In this document: in pieces, positions 5,958-11,654 of the stretch
How the letters are laid out: each line of letters starts with the position of its first letter
Position numbering within the stretch: position 1 is the stretch's first letter
Notes under the pieces: model-generated
The model's input: the letters and a program-made list of their open reading frames with translations, nothing else
Database searches by the model: none
What the model was told of the DNA's origin: nothing
Assembly (NCBI GenBank): GCA_964501445.1
Contig: CAZCSJ010000018.1
Coordinates: 1-11,715, forward strand
Source of the DNA: CAZCSJ01 sp964501445
Lineage (GTDB): Bacteria > Patescibacteriota > Minisyncoccia > Sungbacterales > HO2-52-23
Length of the DNA stretch: 11,715 nucleotides
Direction: 5' to 3'
Translations under genes and position numbers: made by a program

Positions 5958-6857
5958 GTGAACACTTTTGATCTCCAAATTCAATCCACCGTATCGGACG
6001 GGAAGCATACGCCTCGCGAAATTTTGGAAATGGCAAAAGAGCGCGGTCTTTCCGTAATTTCCCTCACCGATCATGATACGGTTGCCGGCGTTCCCGAGAT
6101 ACTGGACGCGGCAAAAGATTCGGAGGTGCGCGTGATTCCGGGAATTGAGCTTTCCGTGGAAGAGCATGGTGCGCACATTTTGGGATACGGGCTTGATCAT
6201 GAAAATCGTGCACTTCTCGCGTCGCTGGAGGAATCGCGTCGTGGCCGGGAGGCAGGCGCGCGGCAGATGGTGGAGAATTTGAAAAGAGCGGGATTTTTCG
6301 TGGAGTGGGACGATGTGGTGCGCGAGGCAACGGGTGCGGTGGTAGCGCGTCCCCATCTTGCGCGCGCAGTATTGAATCGCCCGGAAAACAGAGAAAAACT
6401 CGGGGGTATCACAACGGTATATGATTTTATTCAGAAGTATTTAACGGATGAGAGCCCGCTCTACGTGAAGCGGACGCACATCTCAGCAAAAGACGCAATC
6501 GCGCTCATCCATAATGCGGGCGGAGTTGCGGTGTGGTCGCACCCAGCAGTTCATTTTTCCGATAATTATGAGGGACTTGAGAGGTTTTTTAAAGAACTCA
6601 TCGGGTGGGGTCTGGACGGCCTTGAAGTGTGTAACCCCTCACACGATGAGGATGATGCGGAGTTCCTCCAGTCGCTTAGCGCAAAATACGATCTCCTCCG
6701 CACCGCAGGGTCGGATTTCCATGAAAAAGGTTCCTCGCCCCGTATTGCCGGAGAGAAGCACTCGGCGACGCAGCTCGGCGATTACGAAACGTACGGATTG
6801 CCCACGGAGGATATTATTTTCCGACTTGACGCGGCGATTCAAAAAAATGTTCCGTAA
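5958..6857 (+). CDS. PHP-domain phosphoesterase with altered first metal motif
   Basis: The 299-residue product belongs to the PHP family of metal-dependent phosphoesterases (relatives include nucleoside 3',5'-bisphosphate phosphatases). Family motifs are clear: LTDHDTVAGV (36-45), GIELS (62-66) with H73 in GAHILGY, RPHLARAV (131-138), a WSHPAV with H195, E223 and H229 in LEVCNPSHDED, and GSDFH (251-255). The first motif, normally HxH in DLHxHTxxSDG, reads DLQIQSTVSDG, so both histidines (positions 7 and 9) are glutamine (CAA codons). GTG 5958 is the only plausible start because an in-frame TAG lies at 5940-5942. No Shine-Dalgarno is present. The 3' end overlaps the convergent phosphatidyltransferase gene by 44 bp. 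The substrate is not predictable, and catalysis may be weakened or use another metal arrangement. Confidence 0.88.
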   Translation: MNTFDLQIQSTVSDGKHTPREILEMAKERGLSVISLTDHDTVAGVPEILDAAKDSEVRVIPGIELSVEEHGAHILGYGLDHENRALLASLEESRRGREAGARQMVENLKRAGFFVEWDDVVREATGAVVARPHLARAVLNRPENREKLGGITTVYDFIQKYLTDESPLYVKRTHISAKDAIALIHNAGGVAVWSHPAVHFSDNYEGLERFFKELIGWGLDGLEVCNPSHDEDDAEFLQSLSAKYDLLRTAGSDFHEKGSSPRIAGEKHSATQLGDYETYGLPTEDIIFRLDAAIQKNVP

Positions 6858-7554
6858 ATTCGCGGTAGACCTGAATCGCGCCAAATACCAGCGTGAGGTA
6901 TATGAGCGTATCGGCAACCGCGAGCCACAGGTTTTTTCCCCCGAGGAGGAACCAGAGATAAAAGATATACGCAATGCCCCACAGCGCAAATTGGGCGCGT
7001 CCGAAAATACTCGGTTGCAGCCGGTTGAACGTGTAGCGCGCCAAGCGGCGTTCGCTCACGAATTTCCCCTTGGGTGATTTTAGAAATTCAATCAAGAGTC
7101 CGCGCATGAGTGTTGCCATAGAGAGAAACGCCAAGGCAAAAAGGAGCCCTAAGGTTTCAATCGCCACGAGGTCGTATTGCAGGAGAATGGCGGATACCCA
7201 GATGATCCAGGCGTAGTCGCGGATGTGGTCAATCCAGATGCCGAGGGTTGTGACCATGGCGTGGTTTCGCGCGAGCGGCCCGTCAACCATATCGGTCAAA
7301 AGGGCGGCGAGCAGTATCCAGAAATTCGTTTTCATGTCAATGGCGTGTGTGAGCGTGCCGCCTGTGGAGATAAGAATGAGGATGCCGCCAAAGATCGTTA
7401 CGGCATTCGGGGTGATGCCGAGGCTATTCAAGAGTGCGGTCACCGGATACAAAAGCCAGTCGCGCCATGTTTTTTCAAAGATCGTGAGAAAGTCCTCGCG
7501 CCTGCGTGGGAGGCGCATGAGCATCTGTGTGGATACCCGTTTCAATTCGTCCAT
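6814..7554 (-). CDS. CDP-alcohol phosphatidyltransferase family membrane protein
   Basis: The 246-residue product carries a perfect CDP-alcohol phosphatidyltransferase signature DxxDGxxARx8GxxxDxxxD: D88, D91, G92, A95, R96, G105, D109 and D113. These enzymes exchange CMP of a CDP-linked lipid for an alcohol such as glycerol phosphate or inositol phosphate in the inner membrane, making phospholipid head groups. Hydrophobic segments fall near 51-68, 78-87, 114-125, 128-150, 188-205 and 208-230, consistent with six membrane helices. Some 50 residues of basic, soluble sequence precede the first helix, longer than in minimal PgsA. ATG 7552-7554 is the first start and no Shine-Dalgarno is seen. 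The gene overlaps PHP tail to tail and is divergent from DoxX. The acceptor alcohol cannot be told. Confidence 0.88.
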   Translation of the reverse strand: MDELKRVSTQMLMRLPRRREDFLTIFEKTWRDWLLYPVTALLNSLGITPNAVTIFGGILILISTGGTLTHAIDMKTNFWILLAALLTDMVDGPLARNHAMVTTLGIWIDHIRDYAWIIWVSAILLQYDLVAIETLGLLFALAFLSMATLMRGLLIEFLKSPKGKFVSERRLARYTFNRLQPSIFGRAQFALWGIAYIFYLWFLLGGKNLWLAVADTLIYLTLVFGAIQVYREFTEHFFESPRQVGK

Positions 7555-7594
7555 GGAGATAGTGTGCCTGAAACTATGCGCCTCGGCAAATCTT

Positions 7595-7603
7595 TGGTAT
7601 AGT
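7595..7603 (+). promoter_or_regulatory. Extended -10 promoter for the DoxX gene
   Basis: TGGTATAGT is an extended -10 element (TG, one base, then TATAGT at 7598-7603) in the 90-bp gap between two divergent genes. Transcription would start near 7610, giving a leader of about 35 nt before ATG 7645. No good -35 is present, which is normal for extended -10 promoters. Confidence 0.5.
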
Positions 7604-7644
7604 AGACTTTAAGTACTGATTATTGGTTATTACTTAAATCATGT

Positions 7645-8034
7645 ATGATCGATTTTCTTTTTAACCCTCCGCTCGCGCATTTGATTCTCCGCGTGGTGAT
7701 CGGCGCACTTTTCATGGCGCACGGCTACCCGAAACTTTTCAAAAACTTTTCGGGTACCGCGGGATGGTTTGATTCAATCGGCCTCAGGCCCGGGAAATTT
7801 TGGGCGCTCGTCGCCGGAGTCGTTGAGTTCTTTGGAGGACTCGCGTTGATCCTTGGCGTGTGGGTGCAGATTGTCGGTGTGCTTTTAGCATTTCAGATGC
7901 TTGTTGCGATGGTGAAGGTGAAGTGGGGGAAAGTGTCGCTCACGGGTGAGGGCGGCTGGGAGCTTGATCTCGTGTACCTCGCGGCCGCGTTGGCAATTGC
8001 CATGATGGGTCCGGGGATCTACACCCTCTTTTGA
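7645..8034 (+). CDS. DoxX-family membrane protein
   Basis: The 129-residue product has the DoxX pattern: an N-terminal helix containing LRVVIGALFMAHGYPKLF, a short amphipathic segment (GTAGWFDSIGL), then hydrophobic segments at about 50-68, 71-90 and 108-125, four helices in all. GGLALILGVWVQIVGVLLAFQMLVAMVKVK is typical of the family core. DoxX proteins are small inner-membrane proteins, in a few cases subunits of quinone oxidoreductases, and mostly of unknown role. Start ATG 7645 fits the hydrophobic N-terminus. An overlapping ATG at 7641 opens only a seven-codon frame. There is no Shine-Dalgarno. The DUF192-hydrolase gene follows after 10 nt and is probably in the same transcript. Confidence 0.85.
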   Translation: MIDFLFNPPLAHLILRVVIGALFMAHGYPKLFKNFSGTAGWFDSIGLRPGKFWALVAGVVEFFGGLALILGVWVQIVGVLLAFQMLVAMVKVKWGKVSLTGEGGWELDLVYLAAALAIAMMGPGIYTLF

Positions 8035-8044
8035 GGGAAGCCTT

Positions 8045-9454
8045 ATGGAGCGCGCACGTAGGTATCGGTTGCTGATCGCAATTTTGGTCGCGCTTGCCGC
8101 ATTTGCCGCGGGCGTGATTTTTGCGTGGCCCATATTTAAGAAAGAGTACGCGCGCGTAGAAATACGCGGGGAATCGGTGCTTGTGGAAGTTGCCGCGGAT
8201 TCTTCATCTCGCGAGCGCGGGCTCTCGGGGCGCGAATCGCTCGGGAAAAATCAGGGCATGCTTTTCGTTTTTAGAGAGCCCGGGAGGTATGCCATGTGGA
8301 TGCGCGGGATGCGATTTCCGCTTGACCTCATGTGGATTCGCGAAAATAGGATTGTTGATATGGAAGAGCGCGCTTTGCCGCCGCGCGATGGCGCAGCGGA
8401 GAGCGAGCTTACGGTATATCGTCCTGACGCGGATGCCGATCTGGTCCTTGAGGTGAACGCGGGGTTTGTCGCGGCACACGGCATTACCATTGGCGACGAG
8501 GCAAAAGTATTTCTGCCGGAGCGTTACTCGCGCGTTGCAGCGATAGAGAGCGGCGGGGCGGTAGTACCTCCGCCCCCGCCGGGTTTTGAATATTTTATTG
8601 AAACGCTCCGGAAAAAACCCGCCAACGGCCGCGATTTCAAAATCGGGCAGGAGGTAAGCCGCACAAAGGCATATACGAAATTCGCAGTGAGCTACCGCTC
8701 CGGCGATTTGACGATAAGCGGGGTGATGAATGTGCCGGCTGGCGGACCGCCTGCGGGCGGATTCCCTGTGCTTATTTTAAATCACGGTTTGATTCCTCCG
8801 GATACCTATTTTTCCGGACGCGGCTCAAAACGCGAGCAGGACTTTTTTGCGAGAAACGGCTACGTGACGATTCACCCCGATTACCGGGGGCTTGCGAGTT
8901 CTAGTCCCAACACGTCAGTACACCACGATTTCTACCAGGGGTATACGGAAGATGTGGTGAATTTGATTGATGCGTTGAAGCGCGCCAGTCCTGCACTTCT
9001 GGATTTGGAACGCATCGGCATGTGGGGGCATTCCATGGGCGGCGGCATTGCCGCGCGCGCAATGGTGCTATCCCCCGACATCAAGGCATTTGTGCTTTCT
9101 GCGCCCATAAGCGCCGATGCCGAGGAAAATTTCTACGAGCTCCCCCAGTCAGAAGTGCAATGGCTTGCCCAAACCTACGGCATGGGTGAGGCGGCGTCGG
9201 CAACGTATCAAAAAATCTCGCCGCTCAATTATTTTTCCGATGTCCGTGCGCCGGTCCAGCTCCACCACGGCACTGGGGATATTGATGTGCCGATTGCGTT
9301 CTCGGAGAAAATGTACGAGACGCTAAAGGATTATGGAAAGAAGGTGGAGTTTTACCGGTATCCCGGCGAGGGGCATGAGTTCGCGGATGCGTGGCCTGTT
9401 GCAGCAGAGCGCGCGCTTCGGTTTTTTGATCGGTATGTGAAGAACGCTCGGTGA
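8045..9454 (+). CDS. Membrane-anchored DUF192 domain fused to an alpha/beta hydrolase
   Basis: The 469-residue product has three parts. Residues 8-28 form one hydrophobic segment after basic residues, a signal anchor that places the rest outside. Residues about 38-157 are a DUF192 domain (RERGLSGRESL, GMLFVF, YAMWMRGMRFPLDLMWI, then DLVLEVNAG). A proline run (175-179) links to residues about 200-469, an S9/dienelactone-type alpha/beta hydrolase: NHG near 246-248, nucleophile elbow GHSMGGG with S330, an acid at D412 or D414 in HGTGDIDVP, and H444 in GEGHEF. The catalytic set is complete, so a peptidase or esterase is expected; the substrate is unknown. DUF192 normally stands alone at about 150 residues, so the fusion is unusual. 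GAGGGAAG before ATG 8045 is a usable ribosome site. The stop lies inside the 164-bp palindrome. Confidence 0.88.
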   Translation: MERARRYRLLIAILVALAAFAAGVIFAWPIFKKEYARVEIRGESVLVEVAADSSSRERGLSGRESLGKNQGMLFVFREPGRYAMWMRGMRFPLDLMWIRENRIVDMEERALPPRDGAAESELTVYRPDADADLVLEVNAGFVAAHGITIGDEAKVFLPERYSRVAAIESGGAVVPPPPPGFEYFIETLRKKPANGRDFKIGQEVSRTKAYTKFAVSYRSGDLTISGVMNVPAGGPPAGGFPVLILNHGLIPPDTYFSGRGSKREQDFFARNGYVTIHPDYRGLASSSPNTSVHHDFYQGYTEDVVNLIDALKRASPALLDLERIGMWGHSMGGGIAARAMVLSPDIKAFVLSAPISADAEENFYELPQSEVQWLAQTYGMGEAASATYQKISPLNYFSDVRAPVQLHHGTGDIDVPIAFSEKMYETLKDYGKKVEFYRYPGEGHEFADAWPVAAERALRFFDRYVKNAR

Positions 9455-9614
9455 TAGCGGCTTCCGCTTCAACGTTGCGGCGCGGACAAATGCTATTCGC
9501 TCGTCGGCGGGAGCCCTCCGTGTTTCCCGGCAAGCCGGGACCCCGGTTTCCCTCTCTCCTCGCTTCATTCATTTGTTACCGCGCCTCCACAATTCCGCGG
9601 GAAGCCGCTATCAC
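9451..9614. repeat. 164-bp long imperfect palindrome (MITE-like)
   Basis: GTGATAGCGGCTTCCGC (9451-9467) pairs with the reverse complement at 9597-9614, with one extra base on the right. Its exact centre is a small perfect hairpin, TCCCGG-CAAG-CCGGGA (9525-9540). Between ends and centre the arms also match in parts, for example GGCGCGGACAAATG on the left against GGCGCGGTAACAAATG read from the right. The whole can fold as one long broken hairpin. It begins at the hydrolase stop codon. No transposase or coding content is recognisable. In the 346-bp gap between genes (9455-9800) the remaining sequence is a promoter and element E2. Confidence 0.8.
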
Positions 9615-9659
9615 CTCGCCGATAAAGGTGACGCAAAGCCATTGAACTATTACGGCCTT

Positions 9660-9688
9660 TTGATTTTTTCTCACAATTTCTGTATAGT
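9660..9688 (+). promoter_or_regulatory. Sigma70-type promoter upstream of element E2 and the exonuclease-WYL gene
   Basis: TTGATT (9660-9665) and TATAGT (9683-9688) are separated by the ideal 17 bp. The predicted transcription start is about 9694-9696, at the ATG directly before the left arm of E2. The transcript would therefore open with the E2 stem-loop as a leader of about 106 nt before the exonuclease ATG. Confidence 0.65.
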
Positions 9689-9698
9689 ACCGCCATGA

Positions 9699-9802
9699 AT
9701 CCCGTTAGAGATATGGGGATCATCAACACCACAATGCGTACAAGAAACACAATCGTCGGATCATCACCGGTATTACAAAGAGGCATAGATCTCTAACGGG
9801 AT
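9699..9802. repeat. Repeat element E2: second 104-bp element with the same terminal inverted repeats
   Basis: ATCCCGTTAGAGAT (9699-9712) and ATCTCTAACGGGAT (9789-9802) are the same arms as in E1. The flanks are also the same, so 18 nt at each edge are identical between copies. The interior is again exactly 76 nt but has a different sequence. It aligns best to the E1 interior after reverse complementing: 23 of about 33 positions match in its middle part with two gaps. The right arm ends on the AT of the exonuclease start codon. A leaderless 33-codon frame starting MNPVRD and ending in the right arm can be read. Confidence 0.9.
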
Positions 9803-10619
9803 GAAAGACACGCTTGTTCTTGATTTGGAAACAAAAAAAACCTTTGACGAGGTAGGCGGGGAGCGGAATATTCGGGAGCTCGGAATATCGGTTGCAGGCG
9901 TCTATTCCTATGCGAAGGACGCTTTTTTTGCATTAGAGGAGCATGAATTGCCGAAGTTGGAAGAGATGTTGAAAGAGACAGGCCATATCATCGGATTTGC
10001 AGTGAAGCAGTTTGATTTGCCGGTGCTCGCTCCATACATAAAGGAAGTCGCGCTTGAGCGGATTGCGGTGACTGATATTTTTGATGATGCGGTGAAGTTT
10101 TTAGGGCATCGCGTGGGATTGAATGCGGTTGCGAAAGCCACGCTGGGTGCTGAAAAATCCGGCCATGGCTTGGAAGCGCTCAAATGGTTTCGTGAAGGCA
10201 GAGTGGAGGAAGTAAAAAAATATTGTCTTGATGACGTGCGTCTCACGCGCGATGTGTATGAATACGGCAAAACGCACGGCCACATTCTTTTCACTTCCTA
10301 CGGCGATGGGAAGGTTCATTCAATCCCCGTGAAGTGGAATGGAGCAGTAGAGAAGCCGGTTGCCGCGGTGGTGGCAGAGGCGTTTGAAAATCGCAGGCGG
10401 CTTGCGATTGAGTATGTGTCGTCGGAAGATCCGGATGGCAAGGGATTTCAGAAGGCGCGATTGATTGACGTATATAGAATGAAGCCCAATGGCGAGGTGG
10501 AGGCATACTGTCATCTTCGCAATGCCTTGCGAAATTTCCGAATGAATCGTATTGTGAGAGCAGAGGTATTGCCGGAGTCCTACGTGATTCCGGCGGATAC
10601 ACAGAGAGCACTCTTCTGA
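9801..10619 (+). CDS. DEDDy-type RNase H-like exonuclease fused to a WYL domain
   Basis: The 272-residue product has two parts. Residues 1-160 resemble the YprB/DnaQ-like RNase H fold exonucleases: LDLET (D8, E10), FAVKQFDLPVL with D72 as motif II, TDIFDD near 91-96, and YCLDDVRLT (Y141, D145) as a DEDDy motif III. All four acidic positions are present, so 3'-5' nuclease activity on DNA or RNA is likely. The asparagine often seen in the motif II GFN is missing. Residues about 189-262 resemble a WYL domain: VAEAFENRRRLAIEYVSSED, then RLIDVYRMKPNGEVEAYCHLRNALRNFRMNRI, a ligand-sensing fold usually found in regulators. Start ATG 9801 overlaps element E2 and has no Shine-Dalgarno. A terminator follows 68 bp after the stop. 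The WYL part could instead be a divergent beta-barrel. Confidence 0.78.
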   Translation: MKDTLVLDLETKKTFDEVGGERNIRELGISVAGVYSYAKDAFFALEEHELPKLEEMLKETGHIIGFAVKQFDLPVLAPYIKEVALERIAVTDIFDDAVKFLGHRVGLNAVAKATLGAEKSGHGLEALKWFREGRVEEVKKYCLDDVRLTRDVYEYGKTHGHILFTSYGDGKVHSIPVKWNGAVEKPVAAVVAEAFENRRRLAIEYVSSEDPDGKGFQKARLIDVYRMKPNGEVEAYCHLRNALRNFRMNRIVRAEVLPESYVIPADTQRALF

Positions 10620-10651
10620 TTACGAGTTTGATGAATACTGATATTTTTAGT

Positions 10652-10715
10652 CCCTGAGCTTTGTCGAAGGGCTACCGAAATGTAAGGCAAAAAGTTATCC
10701 CTCGACAGGCTCAGG
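10652..10715. repeat. Pair of inverted CCTTCGACA-type palindromic repeats
   Basis: CCCTGAGCTTTGTCGAAGGG (10652-10671) and CCCTCGACAGGCTCAGG (10699-10715) are near reverse complements. They resemble the short dispersed intergenic repeat CCTTCGACAAGCTCAGG. GGTTCGACTACGCTCACC (5879-5896) is a weaker relative in this window. The right copy is also the loop of the terminator that follows. Confidence 0.6.
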
Positions 10716-10728
10716 AAATAACTTTTTG
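10688..10728. terminator. Bidirectional intrinsic terminator after the exonuclease-WYL gene
   Basis: CAAAAAGTTAT (10688-10698) and ATAACTTTTTG (10718-10728) form an 11-bp stem with A-run and T-run ends on both strands, around a 19-nt loop. This matches an intrinsic terminator that works in either direction. Confidence 0.75.
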
Positions 10729-10752
10729 ACTATTTTCATAGAACCCAATTCT

Positions 10753-11244
10753 ATGTCCACGAATGAAATAATATTCTATAGCCAAAGCCGCGGGAAGATC
10801 CGCTTTGAGGATGTGATGGACGACATCATGGCTTTTGTAAAGTCGCAGCCCGAGCGCTTTTACAAAATCATCATCGGTTCGGATTCTGCGGCGTCCAGCC
10901 CCGTGTCGCTCGTGACTGCCGTTACGGTGTGGAGAGTGGGCAACGGCGCCATTCACTTTTGGACCAAATCCGAGGAGCGGAAGTTTGCGACTTTGCGCGA
11001 CCGCGTCTGGCAGGAGGCGATTATGTCCATCACGCTCGCGCAAGAATTCCGTTCGCGCCTGCAGGAGGTGCTCGGCGACGAGTTTTTTTGGGATGGGAAC
11101 GAGATCCATGTGGATATCGGCCACAATGGGCCGACGAAAGAGATGATAGATTCGGTAGTGGGAATGATCAAAGGATATAATTTTGTGCCAGTCATCAAAC
11201 CCTCTGCGTTTGGCGCATCCGCAGTTGCGGATAGGCATACATAA
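10753..11244 (+). CDS. YkuK-type ribonuclease H-like protein (DUF458)
   Basis: The 163-residue product matches the DUF458/YkuK family, small RNase H-fold proteins of unknown physiological role (Bacillus YkuK is of similar length). Family blocks are the opening FEDVMDDIMAFV, IIIGSDSAASS with D44, VTAVTVWRVGNGAIHFWTKS, then NEIHVDIGHNGPTKEMIDSVVGMIKG with D121, and the C-terminal PVIKPSAFGASAVADRHT with D160. The spaced acidic residues fit an RNase H-like active site. An in-frame TTG exists at 10726 inside the terminator arm, but ATG 10753 fits the family N-terminus (short lead before the FEDV helix). No Shine-Dalgarno is visible. The gene lies between two terminators and is probably monocistronic; TTGACT at 10726-10731 may be a -35. 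Confidence 0.88.
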   Translation: MSTNEIIFYSQSRGKIRFEDVMDDIMAFVKSQPERFYKIIIGSDSAASSPVSLVTAVTVWRVGNGAIHFWTKSEERKFATLRDRVWQEAIMSITLAQEFRSRLQEVLGDEFFWDGNEIHVDIGHNGPTKEMIDSVVGMIKGYNFVPVIKPSAFGASAVADRHT

Positions 11245-11249
11245 AAATT

Positions 11250-11271
11250 CCCACCACAAGGTTGTGGTGGG
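11250..11271 (-). terminator. Intrinsic terminator for the small minus-strand gene
   Basis: CCCACCACAA (11250-11259) pairs with TTGTGGTGGG (11262-11271). On the minus strand the stem is followed by AATTTTTAT, a good U-tract, so it terminates the gene at 11289-11591. On the plus strand only a weak TGGTTTG follows, but the hairpin may also serve the convergent YkuK gene. Confidence 0.75.
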
Positions 11272-11288
11272 TGGTTTGTCCGCATGGT

Positions 11289-11591
11289 TCATGTACCCCC
11301 TGATGTAAGGAGAATGGGCACGATTGACATTTCTTTTTCCCGAGCATATTCGTATTCCGTGCGTGCCCGCTCGTTCATTTCGTAGGGGGCCATGTAGCAC
11401 ATAAATACAGTGCATTGTTTGATTTTCCTTTTCATATTCCCACGGTCTTCGGCGTCATTGTCTTTGACTGGCTCGGTGAAAACTGGATAGTACTTACCGT
11501 ATGCGGCGATCCAGTACATGATTTTGTCAAAGTACACTACCTCTACGTCGGTTTGTGGGTATGGAAGGTATGCCCTCGTGTATACTGCCAT
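11289..11591 (-). CDS. Hypothetical small protein, possibly a Rossmann-like (TIR/deoxyribosyltransferase-type) domain
   Basis: The 100-residue product is not recognised with confidence. It opens MAVYTRAYLPYPQTDVE and contains YWIAAYGKYYPVF, then IKQCTVFMCYMAPYEMNERARTEYEYAREKEMSIVPILL. The second half has the layout 'strand, possible D/E-rich segment, helix with conserved E, A-x-E-K-x strand' seen in nucleoside deoxyribosyltransferases and TIR-like domains; this is a weak resemblance only. ATG 11589-11591 is chosen over an upstream in-frame ATG because AAAGGAGGT (11600-11608) lies 8 nt before it, the best ribosome site in the window. An extended -10 (TGATAGAAT, about 11630-11638) and a terminator (11250-11271) frame it as a single-gene unit. 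It is divergent from a tRNA gene. Being tRNA-adjacent and differently translated, it may be accessory. Confidence 0.7.
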   Translation of the reverse strand: MAVYTRAYLPYPQTDVEVVYFDKIMYWIAAYGKYYPVFTEPVKDNDAEDRGNMKRKIKQCTVFMCYMAPYEMNERARTEYEYAREKEMSIVPILLTSGGT

Positions 11592-11599
11592 TGCGGTGT

Positions 11600-11638
11600 A
11601 CCTCCTTTCCAAGGCACCATCACCTTGCTATTCTATCA
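11600..11638 (-). promoter_or_regulatory. Extended -10 promoter and strong Shine-Dalgarno of the small minus-strand gene
   Basis: Read on the minus strand, TGATAGAAT (11630-11638) fits an extended -10, and AAAGGAGGT (11600-11608) is a near-perfect Shine-Dalgarno placed 8 nt before ATG 11591. No clear -35 is seen. Confidence 0.6.
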
Positions 11639-11654
11639 TAAATTCAGTCGTGAT

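Noticed and set aside
5936..5990. tRNA-like sequence (AGCATAGTGGTATCGCG followed by CTTTTGA)
   Set aside because: The D-arm-like stretch is suggestive, but the anticodon and T stems do not pair, and the region is the well-supported start of the PHP gene.
9225..9572. 115-codon minus-strand frame and a 64-codon plus-strand frame (9451-9645) over the palindrome
   Set aside because: Arginine/proline-rich shadow frames over the hydrolase end and the palindrome; no family pattern and no ribosome site.
11289..11612. Longer start (ATG 11610-11612) for the small minus-strand gene
   Set aside because: That start would place the strong Shine-Dalgarno inside the coding sequence; ATG 11591 has ideal 8-nt spacing.
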